DNA of 64,000 nt from JAIOQJ01 sp963718635 (GTDB lineage: Bacteria > Planctomycetota > Planctomycetia > Gemmatales > Gemmataceae), in contig OY970367.1 of assembly GCA_963718635.1 (NCBI GenBank), forward strand, positions 5,022,001 to 5,086,000. Reading direction: 5' to 3'. The notes beneath the pieces are model-generated. The model searched no databases, had not been told where the DNA came from, and saw nothing but the letters and a program-made list of their open reading frames with translations. How positions within the stretch are numbered: position 1 is the first letter of the stretch; each line of letters begins with the position of its first letter. Both the position numbers and the translations under genes were made by a program. Shown here piece after piece: positions 19,538 to 29,100 of the stretch.

Positions 19538-19546
19538 TTAGTTAGT

Positions 19547-19785
19547 ATCCGCGCAAAATAAGTTACCGAATTGAGTTAAAAGTTCAAGTTATGCAAAGCG
19601 TTTTTTACCACAGAGACACAGAGGCACAGAGAAGCAAAAGCCATATAAGAATTTAAAGGATTCAAAGGGATTTTTGGTTCTTCTCTGTGCCTCTGTGTCT
19701 CTGTGGTTAAACATTGCTTCAAATAACTTACGAGCTTGGTCATGAGTTAAAATTTCGGTAAGTTATTTTCGCGAGGATCCTTAGT
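19547..19785. repeat. Long imperfect inverted repeat with CACAGAGACACAGAGG core
   Basis: Two arms of roughly 95-100 bases mirror each other. The best-conserved core is ACCACAGAGACACAGAGGC (19607-19625), with its complement ending at 19707. Outside it, AAAATAAGTTACCGAA on the left pairs with TTCGGTAAGTTATTTT on the right. It lies between the second ATPase and the platform gene. No ORF is present. It resembles a MITE-like or hairpin dispersed element. Confidence 0.8.
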
Positions 19786-19838
19786 GATCGGTAAATTCGT
19801 TTAGCGGTGAGTCAACGGCGAAACGAGGAGAATAAGAC

Positions 19839-21080
19839 GTGCCAAGTTACAAATTCGAGGCCATGGACACGGCCGGCGATGAGATCAAAGATGAGATCGA
19901 AGCAACCAACGAAGAAGAAGCGCAGCAGAAGATCAAGCAGCTGGGCTATTTCGTCACCAAGCTGACGCAAGTCGGCGGCGCCGGCGCCAAAGGTAAGAAA
20001 AAGAAAAAGACCGGAAAATCCCGCAAGACGTTTGTTATCGGCGGCGTTTCCAACAAGATGCTTTGTACGTTTACCCGGCAGTTCTCCACGTTGCAAGACG
20101 CCGGCCTGCCGATGCTCCGTTCGCTCCGCATTCTCGAACGCCAGATGAAGCCGAGCGCCCTGAAGAATTCCCTCATAGACGTAGTTGAAGATGTGGAATC
20201 GGGCAGTTCGCTTTCCGAAGCGATGGGCAAACACCCTAAGTGCTTTGATCGACTCTATGTGAACATGGTGAAAGCGGGCGAGGCCGGCGGCGCCCTCGAA
20301 ATTATTTTGCAGCGCCTGGCCGAGTTCAAAGAGAAGGCCCAGACGCTCAAGCGCAAAATCATCGGCGCCATGGTCTACCCGGCGGTGGTTATCTTCGTGG
20401 CTGTCGGCATCTTGACGTTCATCATGGTCGCCATCGTGCCGAAGTTCAAGAAGATCTTCGACGAGTTCGGCATGAAGCTCCCCTACGCTACTCAGGTGCT
20501 GATCGACACCTCCATGTGGTTCGCCGACTATTGGTGGTGTCTGCCGCTCTTCCCCATGGGTGTGTTCTTCCTGCTGAAACTGATACGCATGAATAAATCG
20601 GGGAGCTTTGCCTTAGACCGGGCGGTGCTCTGGATACCCGTGGTCGGCGCCTTAGTGAGAAAAGCGATTATCGCGCGGACGATGCGCACATTGGGTACGC
20701 TCGTGGCCTCCGGTGTGCCAATATTAGAGGCTTTGGCCATCGTTCGCGAGACGGCGAACAATCTTGTCTTTGAGCGCATGTTCCAGCGCGTTTATGAATC
20801 GATCCGCGAAGGTGACACCATCTATGAGCCGCTACGCGAAAGCCAACTGGTGGACGACATGGTGACCAACATGGTCGAAGTCGGCGAAGAAACGGGCGAC
20901 CTGGACACCATGCTCTACAAAGTGGCCGACTTTTACGACGAAGAAGTCGACACCCTGGTGAAAAGCCTCATCAGTTTGCTCGAACCGATCATGATCGTTG
21001 TGCTAGGCTTGATCATCGGCGCCATCGTTATCTCACTCTTCCTGCCGCTGATCAAACTGTTGGACGGCCTAAGTAAATAA
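19839..21080 (+). CDS. GspF/PilC-type inner-membrane platform protein
   Basis: A 413-residue polytopic protein with two T2SSF domains. The opening YKFEAMDTAGDEIKDEIEA is the usual cytoplasmic lead-in. A Lys-rich linker follows (GKKKKKTGKSRK), then domain 1 (FTRQFSTLQDAGLPMLRSL...AMVYPAVVIFVAVGILTFIM) and domain 2 (RTLGTLVASGVPILEAL...VGEETGDLDTML). The C-terminal hydrophobic helix is LEPIMIVVLGLIIGAIVISLFLP. It anchors the assembly ATPase to the pseudopilus. The GTG start at 19839 follows GAGGAG. Confidence 0.95.
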   Translation: MPSYKFEAMDTAGDEIKDEIEATNEEEAQQKIKQLGYFVTKLTQVGGAGAKGKKKKKTGKSRKTFVIGGVSNKMLCTFTRQFSTLQDAGLPMLRSLRILERQMKPSALKNSLIDVVEDVESGSSLSEAMGKHPKCFDRLYVNMVKAGEAGGALEIILQRLAEFKEKAQTLKRKIIGAMVYPAVVIFVAVGILTFIMVAIVPKFKKIFDEFGMKLPYATQVLIDTSMWFADYWWCLPLFPMGVFFLLKLIRMNKSGSFALDRAVLWIPVVGALVRKAIIARTMRTLGTLVASGVPILEALAIVRETANNLVFERMFQRVYESIREGDTIYEPLRESQLVDDMVTNMVEVGEETGDLDTMLYKVADFYDEEVDTLVKSLISLLEPIMIVVLGLIIGAIVISLFLPLIKLLDGLSK

Positions 21081-21083
21081 TTC

Positions 21084-21138
21084 GTTAGCCGTTCGCCTCT
21101 GGCGAGCGAGACTGTTAGCCGTTCGCCTCTGGCGAGCG
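21084..21138. repeat. Two direct copies of a 25-base GTTAGCC...GAGCG unit
   Basis: GTTAGCCGTTCGCCTCTGGC plus GAGCG occurs at 21084-21108 and again at 21114-21138, separated by five bases. Each unit contains the small palindrome CGCCTCTGGCG. It lies between the platform gene and the first pseudopilin. Similar GTTAGCC(G) ends occur in hairpins at 26019-26077 and 49273-49359. Confidence 0.8.
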
Positions 21139-21156
21139 CTACTTTGGAGATTTTAA

Positions 21157-21915
21157 ATGAATATCGTTCGAAAACGCCTGGCGTTCACTCTCATCGAACT
21201 GCTCGTCGTCATTGCCATCATTGCTACCCTGATGGGGATCCTGCTGCCGGCGATTCAGCGCGTGCGTATCGCAGCGCAAAGGGCGCAGGCATTTTCTGAT
21301 ATTTCACAGCTGAGTACGGCGATAGCAAGCGCAAAGACGACCATGTCCGCGCGCTATGTGCCTTGTTATATTCCCAACATGGGGCCATCGATCACTGCCC
21401 CTTATACTGGTGACGTCCAACAGTTTTTTGGCCCTCGTTTTGCCGTTGCGTCGCTTCCCTCACTCGGAAAAATGGAGGGTTCTCAGTGTCTCGTATTTTT
21501 CTTGGGGGGTTATGCTACCGGAAACCTATTCGGTCAAGGGTTCTCGGATAGTTCGGCTGCTCCGTTCACCGCGGGCGGTACGCGAATCTCCCCCTTCATG
21601 GATTTCCGAGCAAAGCAGCTAGTCGCCGTCGCTGGTTCGTCAGTTCCTGATTTTGTGGACCCATGGGGGCACCCATACTATTACATGACGACCCGTAATG
21701 GCGGCGACTACTACACCGATGGCCGTATGCAGCCGTTTGTGGACAAAACTGGCAAGCAAGTAAATTACAACGGGTTCCAGATCATCTCTGCAGGTCCAAA
21801 TGGCGTGGCGGGTGCTGGTGGGAACTGGAATCCTGGCACTGCCCCTTATAACGGGATCAATGGCGGTGGCGATGATCTTTCGAACTTCTACGACAAACAA
21901 TTAGGCGCACCCTGA
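21157..21915 (+). CDS. Type II secretion/pilus pseudopilin (GspG-like)
   Basis: A 252-residue pseudopilin. The leader MNIVRKRLA is followed by FTLIELLVVIAIIATLMGILLPAI, the class III signal cut by prepilin peptidase, with Glu at mature position 5. The residue before the cut is Ala rather than the usual Gly. The C-terminal region has DPWGHPYYYMTT and FQIISAGPNG, the two landmarks of the major pseudopilin GspG (calcium-site region). A Gly-rich NGGGDDL stretch precedes the end. It is first in a row of pseudopilins and the likely main fibre subunit. Confidence 0.88.
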   Translation: MNIVRKRLAFTLIELLVVIAIIATLMGILLPAIQRVRIAAQRAQAFSDISQLSTAIASAKTTMSARYVPCYIPNMGPSITAPYTGDVQQFFGPRFAVASLPSLGKMEGSQCLVFFLGGYATGNLFGQGFSDSSAAPFTAGGTRISPFMDFRAKQLVAVAGSSVPDFVDPWGHPYYYMTTRNGGDYYTDGRMQPFVDKTGKQVNYNGFQIISAGPNGVAGAGGNWNPGTAPYNGINGGGDDLSNFYDKQLGAP

Positions 21916-21929
21916 ACCTGGAGAGAACT

Positions 21930-22853
21930 ATGCGACTGCACTTGCTTCCGGTTCGCAAACGCGCCGGGTTTACGTTGATCGAAATCCTGGTGGTTATCGG
22001 CATATTGGCTACCCTTGCGGCGATCGCGATGGGAACCTATTTCCGTGTGATGAATAGTCAGGAGCTAAAGCGCAGCGAGACGACGGTTAAGAAAATGTAC
22101 AACGGCCTTCACGCCCAATGGAATGCAGTCATTGATGATGTGAAAGATGAAATCAAGAATGGGAAGACGTCTCAGTCCAACAACTCACAGCTCTGGACTC
22201 TATCGGGGAACAATCAGGACCGAGCAAACGCGCTCTATATGAAAATGCGTTTGCAACAAGAATTTCCGATGACGTTTAAGGAAGCAATCAACTCGCCCTT
22301 TTCGCTTTATAATGTAAAGGCTAAGACTGCTTACGTTCAAGCCTTTAACAATTTATCCTGCTCCAGCACACAGGATGAGTCGTCTGCCTGTCTCTATCTT
22401 GCACTTGCTCAGAACCGGCGCGGTGCTAATTTCAACGCTGACGATCTGGGACCGGGTACGGTAAAGCCTCTAACGACAATAGCTGGCGGGTCGACGATTA
22501 ACGGCTTTTTCGATAGTTGGGGTAACACGATCTGGTGGGCGCGGTGGACGGCCGATGATACTTTGGCTGCTGAGATGGGAATGGTTATGGGCAACAGAGA
22601 CGCCGAGGACCCTGCGGGTTTGCTGGCACAGCCAACCTGGGCCCAGCAGGGAACCGCCGCTACACTCTTGAGCCACCCGTTTTCACCTTATCCACCTTAT
22701 CCGTTTGCGAATACCAATACGCAGCGTAATCGCGGCCCTTACCTACACTGCGCGGGTCCAAATAAGAAGACCGGTACGATCAATGGTGTGGATTACACCA
22801 AGGACGATATTTATAGCTGGCGACTCCTTAAGGAAGGCCAGCGAGGCAATTAG
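21930..22853 (+). CDS. Pseudopilin (second, GspG/GspH-like)
   Basis: A 307-residue protein with the prepilin signature KRAG^FTLIEILVVIGILATLAAIA; here the canonical Gly precedes the cut. The stem MGTYFRVMNSQELKRSETTVKKMYNGL is long and helical. A later DSWGNTIWW and LHCAGPNKK are degenerate forms of the GspG-like DPWG and SAGPN motifs, so this is probably a second GspG-type subunit, larger than usual. It starts 14 bases after the previous stop with GGAGAG upstream. Minor-pseudopilin function is inferred from order. Confidence 0.85.
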   Translation: MRLHLLPVRKRAGFTLIEILVVIGILATLAAIAMGTYFRVMNSQELKRSETTVKKMYNGLHAQWNAVIDDVKDEIKNGKTSQSNNSQLWTLSGNNQDRANALYMKMRLQQEFPMTFKEAINSPFSLYNVKAKTAYVQAFNNLSCSSTQDESSACLYLALAQNRRGANFNADDLGPGTVKPLTTIAGGSTINGFFDSWGNTIWWARWTADDTLAAEMGMVMGNRDAEDPAGLLAQPTWAQQGTAATLLSHPFSPYPPYPFANTNTQRNRGPYLHCAGPNKKTGTINGVDYTKDDIYSWRLLKEGQRGN

Positions 22854-22858
22854 TATTC

Positions 22859-22978
22859 GAAATGCAGAATTTGGAATGTGGATCAGAAGAAAGATCGGTG
22901 AGTTATGCAGCTTCAACGAACGGCGCGACAATCTTGCGGATTTACACGTCCGAATTCTGAATTCCGCGTTCCGCATTT
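22859..22978. repeat. Dispersed GAATTCCG repeat spanning a pseudopilin start codon
   Basis: The left arm near 22859-22881 (AATGCAGAATTTGGAATG) and the right arm at 22950-22978 (CCGAATTCTGAATTCCGCG and onward) are imperfect inverted copies. The next gene's ATG (22905) and first 14 codons lie in the loop, and the right arm is translated as RPNSEFRVPHL. Same family as 6329-6452 and 23835-23971. Confidence 0.8.
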
Positions 22979-23825
22979 GAGAAGGGCGTTCACACTCATT
23001 GAACTTCTCGTTGTCATGGCCATTATGGTGGCCCTGGCCTCTATCACCCTGCTGTTTCTGCCCAGCCGTCAGAGCCGCCTTGCATCCCAAGGCGCCGACC
23101 AATTGCAAACGTTCATTGCTTCAGCACGGTCGAGAGCTTTGCGGGACCAGGCGCCGCGTGGAGTGCGGCTGCTAAATGATGGAACTGGCGCCGGTTTTCG
23201 CGAAGTGCAGTTGCTGGAGGTTCCAGAAGCGCTGGCGCCGAATTCTCCGATCACGTTGGCCAATGTCCCTGCTCCACCCAATGTTGCGCAAACTGCGACT
23301 GCAACAGGTTACACTCCGAGTCCGGGTGATGTGCAGCCGGGCGACCTTTTAGAAGTTATTTATGGTGGAGGAAGTGTTCATAAGGTTACTGGGCTTGGAC
23401 CTCCCATTGCATTGGCAACACCTGTACCCGGTGCGGCGGTCACTTCACTTCCGCTTACGAATAACTATCGCTTTATTCGTCAAGCGCGACCGCTCATGGG
23501 AGAACCGACACTGCAATTGCCAAACACCGTCTATGTCATGGATAATCAAACTGCAGTTTCGACAACTGTTCCCGGATCCCAAAACATACCAGGATCAACA
23601 GTGCCCGGCGCTCGCGACATAATTTTTGCTCCGTCCGGCCAAGTTATTGCCGCAACTTCAGGGCGAATTATTTTGTGGGTTACTGATGACAATAGCGTGA
23701 GTAAGCCGACTCTCTTAACCGTCTACACACGCACCGGCAGTATTGCCGCGCATCCAGCCGCCCCGACAACTGCACCGGGCGGAATTTTCGGATTCACACT
23801 GGATGGACGCAGTTCAGGCCAATAG
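22905..23825 (+). CDS. Pseudopilin (GspH-like) with repeat-derived leader
   Basis: A 306-residue protein with an unusually long leader of about 28 residues before the prepilin motif RRA^FTLIELLVVMAIMVALASITLLFLP. Leader residues RPNSEFRVPH are encoded by the right arm of a dispersed repeat. The stem reads SRLASQGADQLQTFIASARSRALRDQ, typical of GspH/FimT proteins, and the C-terminal DIIFAPSGQVI is also GspH-like. The leader is removed in the mature protein, so a repeat inserted there should be harmless. A start downstream of the repeat is not available as an ATG before the motif. Confidence 0.83.
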   Translation: MQLQRTARQSCGFTRPNSEFRVPHLRRAFTLIELLVVMAIMVALASITLLFLPSRQSRLASQGADQLQTFIASARSRALRDQAPRGVRLLNDGTGAGFREVQLLEVPEALAPNSPITLANVPAPPNVAQTATATGYTPSPGDVQPGDLLEVIYGGGSVHKVTGLGPPIALATPVPGAAVTSLPLTNNYRFIRQARPLMGEPTLQLPNTVYVMDNQTAVSTTVPGSQNIPGSTVPGARDIIFAPSGQVIAATSGRIILWVTDDNSVSKPTLLTVYTRTGSIAAHPAAPTTAPGGIFGFTLDGRSSGQ

Positions 23826-23834
23826 TGACGAAAA

Positions 23835-23971
23835 GCGGAGTTCGGATTGCGAAATCAAAGTGATAGAAAGACAGTGACACATGCGATATACAACGAAACA
23901 ATACTCTGCGTTTTCTTTTCCGAATTCCGAATTCCGAATTCCGCATTTGAGAGAATTCCGCATTCCGCAAT
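23835..23971. repeat. Dispersed GAATTCCG repeat spanning a second pseudopilin start codon
   Basis: Left arm GCGGAGTTCGGATTGCG (23835-23851) and right arm with tandem CCGAATTCCGAATTCCG (from 23920) and GAATTCCGCATTCCGCAATC bracket the ATG at 23881. The right arm is translated as PNSEFRIPHLREFRIPQ. It belongs to the same family as 6329-6452 and 22859-22978. Confidence 0.82.
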
Positions 23972-24864
23972 CTCGAAGGGCGTTCTCACTCGCTGAAGTG
24001 CTTATTTCGATGTTTGTGCTTGCTATTGGGATGATGGGAATCCTTGCTTTGTTCCCGCTCGGCGCCGCGCAAATGGCTCAGGCGGTCAAAGATGAGCGCT
24101 GCGCTCAGTTGGCCGATATTCAGGAAGGCATGGCGCGTATCTATCGGCGCGATGCTTATTTGAATACCGATGGAACTTTAAAGACAGACGCTCAAATTAA
24201 CGCGCAGTATGCGGAACTGAAGTCGCTCGAGTCACCGCAAGTTCTAGCGAGCTCGTCGGGTCCGAGCGTCCCGGTTTTGGTTGACCCAATTGGTCAGCCC
24301 TACTTGGGAAATGCTGTCGGCACGACAGGCGTGCGCTCGTCGATTACCGTCAGCGGCGCCTATGGAATCAGCATCCCACAACGCATCAGGCTCTTTGCCT
24401 TACTGGACGACATCTCGTTTAGTGCAACGGGGACGGCGACCACACCGGTCAACCGCGGCAACCGTTACAATGCCTCGTGGATGCTCCAACGCCCTAAGAA
24501 TAACGTACGGCATGAAATCAATTTGACGGTTGTCGTCTATCAAGGACGACCGCCGGCCGACACACCACCCACCGAAACCTCCCTCGGGGTTGCATCCATG
24601 TCCGAAGGGTATGATTTTATCTCACTCACTTCGGCCCCAACACTTCGCAAAGGTTCGTGGATATTATTGACGCCCACCACTCTTGGCTCAGCGGCGCCTT
24701 TTGCTGATTTTTATCGCATTGTCGGATCGAGCGGCACAACCGTCAGCGTATCGCCTCCCATTCGTCATTATTCTGTCCCGCAAGCCCATGCCACGGTGCT
24801 CGAAAACGTGGCCGAAGTCTTCGATCGCGGAACCATCACACCCTACGAAGTGCCGGCCCCGTAG
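23881..24864 (+). CDS. Minor pseudopilin (GspI/PilV-like) with repeat-derived leader
   Basis: A 327-residue protein with a roughly 34-residue leader containing two repeat-encoded copies of the EFRIP string, then RRA^FSLAEVLISMFVLAIGMMGILALFPLG. FSLAEVL with early Met/Gly residues is typical of PilV/GspI minor pilins. The body is beta-rich, with PVLVDPIGQPYLGN and NVRHEINLTVVVYQGRP. By gene order it is the GspI equivalent, expected at the pseudopilus tip with GspJ and GspK. Confidence 0.83.
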   Translation: MRYTTKQYSAFSFPNSEFRIPHLREFRIPQSRRAFSLAEVLISMFVLAIGMMGILALFPLGAAQMAQAVKDERCAQLADIQEGMARIYRRDAYLNTDGTLKTDAQINAQYAELKSLESPQVLASSSGPSVPVLVDPIGQPYLGNAVGTTGVRSSITVSGAYGISIPQRIRLFALLDDISFSATGTATTPVNRGNRYNASWMLQRPKNNVRHEINLTVVVYQGRPPADTPPTETSLGVASMSEGYDFISLTSAPTLRKGSWILLTPTTLGSAAPFADFYRIVGSSGTTVSVSPPIRHYSVPQAHATVLENVAEVFDRGTITPYEVPAP

Positions 24865-24920
24865 CACAAGCGTCTCGCTTGTGCATCACGCCTCGCCCGC
24901 TTTATTGAGACAGTGCTAAT

Positions 24921-26009
24921 ATGCGAAACCGAACTCCGCGAACCGCCTTCACCTTGGTTGAACTCTTGGTGGCTGCCGCGTTGAGCATGGTCATTATGGG
25001 GATCATTGCCGTCGCGTTTCAAAAGGGCGTCGATACGTTCCGGGTGTTGCGCTCCGTCGGCCAGATGCAGGAGAAGCTGAAGTCGGCCGACATGGTCTTG
25101 AAGCGCGATCTCTCCGCCGAACACTTTGACGGCAACTTCCGCGTCGGCTACAACGGCCCCTTTGTCCACGACCAACGCATGGATTTAAGCGGCTGGACCC
25201 CGCCCGATCAGGGATATTTTGAGATCCAGCAGGGGGCCGCCTCCACGCAGGAAGGAGTCGATTCAGACGGCATACCATCGTATATGGCTACCAATCATAA
25301 GCTGCGATTTACAACTAAACTGTCGGGCAAGCGAAACGAGGACTGGTTTTATTCTGTGAATGGTACGTCCGCGACTCCAGGTGCTGACGTTAATTTCTCA
25401 ACCGGTACTCTAGCGGCAAGCCGTTGGGCCGAGATTTACTATTTCCTCGCGCCGCCACCGGGAAACCCGAGTGCGAATGGTACGCCTCTTTATACGCTCT
25501 ACCGGCAGGAACGTGTGCTTCTAGGCACTAATGGCGCTGCTGCAAACGGGTTTCAAACTCCGGCTTCGGTAGCAAAGGCAGCGACACGTAATGGCGGGGC
25601 AGGCTTTACAACGACGCCGGCGCCAAATCCCACAATCATCCCAGGGGCTACTCAAGGCGACGATATTCTTCTCACAGACGTAATTTCTTTCGAAGTTAAA
25701 GCAAACTGGACGGTTGGCACGCCTCCAGCGGGTAGTGCAGCTTTCGCCACCCCTTTTAGAACGATTGCAAATAATCCGGACTGGCCATTTGATGATTTAC
25801 AGAATACGTTCTCGCATTTTGATACCGGATCGATGCTTGATGCGGGGGCTATGGGGGTAACTGATTGGAATGATCCGACTAAGTTTTTAATCATTGGCGC
25901 TGGGGTTCCGCCTATGCGTGTCCGCATGAACGCACTGCAGATTCGCATCCGCATTTGGGACGCCAACGCCCAACAGGCACGACAGATAACGATCGTGCAG
26001 CATATATGA
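24921..26009 (+). CDS. Minor pseudopilin (GspJ/PilW-like)
   Basis: A 362-residue protein with the short leader MRNRTPRTA before FTLVELLVAAALSMVIMGIIAVAF. The stem QKGVDTFRVLRSVGQMQEKLKSADMVLKRDL, with an early conserved DL, matches GspJ/PilW proteins. The C-terminal MRVRMNALQIRIRIWDANAQQARQITIV is also typical of this type, which ends with a strand describing regression-like beta pairing. It is upstream of the giant GspK-like genes and so fits the G-H-I-J-K order of type II secretion operons. Confidence 0.84.
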   Translation: MRNRTPRTAFTLVELLVAAALSMVIMGIIAVAFQKGVDTFRVLRSVGQMQEKLKSADMVLKRDLSAEHFDGNFRVGYNGPFVHDQRMDLSGWTPPDQGYFEIQQGAASTQEGVDSDGIPSYMATNHKLRFTTKLSGKRNEDWFYSVNGTSATPGADVNFSTGTLAASRWAEIYYFLAPPPGNPSANGTPLYTLYRQERVLLGTNGAAANGFQTPASVAKAATRNGGAGFTTTPAPNPTIIPGATQGDDILLTDVISFEVKANWTVGTPPAGSAAFATPFRTIANNPDWPFDDLQNTFSHFDTGSMLDAGAMGVTDWNDPTKFLIIGAGVPPMRVRMNALQIRIRIWDANAQQARQITIVQHI

Positions 26010-26018
26010 TGCGCGCGT

Positions 26019-26077
26019 TAGCCGCGAGCCTGTGGCGAGCGCTAAGCCCTCGCGCCCGCCACAGACTCGCGGCTAAA
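26019..26077. terminator. Hairpin with 20-base arms
   Basis: TTAGCCGCGAGCCTGTGGCG (26019-26038) pairs with its complement at 26058-26077 with a single mismatch around a 19-base loop. It lies just after the GspJ-like stop at 26009. There is no U-run after the stem, so intrinsic termination is uncertain; it also belongs to the GTTAGCC repeat type. Confidence 0.6.
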
Positions 26078-26121
26078 CCGACGTCGAGAAACTCGCCCCA
26101 TTGCTAAGAGTGAGTTCACAC

Positions 26122-29100
26122 ATGTCTCGATTTCATCCCAGCACTCGTCGGCCCGGCGCCATTCTCTTTGTGGTCGTTGCCTGTCTCGCTCTCTTCCTGA
26201 GTGTTGGCATCGCGTTCGTCTTTTACGCTAACCAACAAGCGATATCGATGCGCGATTCGCGCGAAGCAAGTGGCGGCGGGAGAACACAGTACGTCAACCA
26301 AGGCACCCGCGGCAGCACCGATGAAGCTCCGCCGTTGCCTACCGATTTATTCAATATGGCTCTCGGGCAATTTATCTACGATGTGCCCGATGCCGTTGCG
26401 ACGTCTGCAGATCCGCATGTCTATAGCGCGATGTACGGGCATAGCCTTGCACGAGCCATATATGGGGGAACTTTTGGAGCGGCCCCGGCGCCGTCGCCGC
26501 CCTACAGCGGCTTTGGGCGCACGGGTCAAGGGACTCCTCAGTACGGCCAGATTAATTATGCATACTCAGGAACGGGCGCAGCGCGTGCCCGAATTCGAAT
26601 CGGGCTCCTGGGTCGCCAAGAATGCCCCTTACACTTATCCGGATGAAAATAACTGTTATCTGGCAGCGATAAGTGCCACAACCGGCAAGGTAATGGTGCC
26701 TTCATTTCATCGGCCCTGGTTGCCCGGTGCAAATAACTGGGGGGCGGCGGGGTTGACATCCCTGCGGGCGAACGGCTCGAGCTTTCCGCCGCCGACGCAA
26801 AATGCGGACGGCTCGTGGGGCGATGTCGAGAACCTTGAGGGGAAGCCGACTCGACAACTCGACAGCATGTGGATGGACCTGGATGCACCGGTTCGACATT
26901 GGCGCGGCCGAATGTACAAGCCGTTGTTTGCGTTCCTAGCCGTGGATATGGACGGGCGCATCAACGTGGATATGGCGGGCAACAATTCAGGAAGCAACGC
27001 GCGCTTTACTTCCTTACAGGGGTTTGGGCCCTGGGAAATGAATTTGGATCCTGTCTTAGGAGCTAGTCAATCGGCGAACGGAGTCAAGCATCGCTATCCG
27101 ACGCCGGCAGGGTCGGTCAGTCACCCGCGCGCCTCCTATATGCTGGTCGATGGCGGCTCGCTCGACCTTTCGCCGCCAGGCACCGGTGCTCCTGAATACT
27201 CCAGCGTCGATTGGGATGCTTTTAGCACATCGGCCAAATTCACCTACCCGTTCACACAGTATCGAATGACGCCCTCTTATGGCGCTCGTTACGACAACGG
27301 CGACAGTGCCGAGCGTACGAATCATGCGATGTTGTTCAACCCTTACTTTGCCGACACAGCGCCTACGACGACGCCGCGAACACCTAATTTGGCACTGCCA
27401 TTATTAGATGTATTTTACTTAAATTATAAAGTGAACGGCGATCCGGCCAATTACGCCAAGTCATTATTAGCACAGGCAGTGACTGGGCTGCAGCAGAACT
27501 ATGCGGCCGGGACGGCCAATGGCCGTTGGATGGTTACCCCGTTTTCAAATGATCTCGATCTGCCTGGCGCTCGTCCGTGGCGGACAGCCGCGGCGGTGGA
27601 CTACGCCCAGGCTGTGGGTGCTATGCCCGTTGGCCAGGTAATCGATTCGCCTAATGTTGGAGCGGTCGGCGGCAATTCAGATTTTAGCGCTACCTGGAAA
27701 TCGACAGTAGCATCTGCTTTGGGCGGCGTCGATCTGAACCGGAAACTGACCGATTATCGCACTGACCCCGCTCAACCGTACGAGGCAGCCATTAGCGGCA
27801 AGGCTAACGGCGCTGGCGTGAATTATGCGCAGGCACTGGCCGATCGCCAAGCGTTGGCGAAAGACATTTTTGATCGGCTGGCGGCGGCTACAGGGGCAAA
27901 GCAGCCACAAGAAGCATTTCCGGCGGCGACCAGCGTAGCCCAATACGACGCCCTGCGACGGCTGGCCCAAATCGCTGTCAACATCGTCGACTACATCGAC
28001 CTCGACGACTACATCACGCCGTTCAACTGGAATCCCGCCTTCCCCGACATGACTAAAGTGAGCGACCTTCAAGGAGGATGGGTGTTTGGCACGGAAGTTC
28101 CACGTCTGGTGATCAACGAAGTTTTCTCTAATTGGGACAATGACCCCGCAGATCCGGCCACAATGGTAGACCCGGCCACCAAGGCGCAAATCAAGTATGC
28201 CGCCAAAGATTACAAACTAGGTATGTGGATTGAGCTACATAATCCTTTGACCATCGGCGATTCGAATGATGCTTCCGCACCTCTATCCCACAACGGCGGC
28301 GCGCCGCTCGTTTATCAGGTCCCCGGTGGGAACTTGAACGATGTCTATCAATTGATCGTGACCAAAAGCCCGGATGCAACACTTACCGACGCCAACAATG
28401 TGGATGGCCATCTGGCTGCCAGTACGCAGACCTACCCGATCATCGGCCAGCTTGGCGATCTGAACAAAGGCCCCTTCAACGGCGTCGTGCCATACAGCAC
28501 TGCGACAGTCGGCTCTCCGCCGGCAGCAGCGGGGTCTAAGGGCAGCAATCCCAGTTTTTATGTTATCGGGCCGAAGAATGTAGCCAACTTGAAAACCGGC
28601 GCTGCCGCGACCATCCCGGGGAACGATTCACCGGCGATTCCGGTTAGTTACGAGCCGCTTGACGCAAGCAACAACTCGGCTATGATGTGGACGGTGCCCA
28701 ATGCCACGCAGCAGTTGGCTGCGCCCAACATCCCTTCGACAGTGCTGTTGAGGCGGCTGATTTGTCCGCATCTGGCGGCCGGTCCGACCAACCCGTATGT
28801 CACGGTCGATTACGTTGTCCTGAATCAAGGCCAAGTCTACGATCATCGTCAATATCTTCCTGCCGACCAAGGCCAATCCAAGGGGACTAACGATCGAAAA
28901 ATCGCTTTCGGCGACGAGTACAGCTTCGGCCGCAACCAACCCTATGCCGGTGAAATTCCTCAATATAAAAAGCAAACAAACCCCGCCGTAATAGCGGGCC
29001 AAGACACTCATACCAATAATTCGTTTTACAAGCACAACTTTGACGCGCCGGCGCGCAAAAAGCAACTTTTGATTGGTTGGTGCACCTGGATCGCTCTCTT

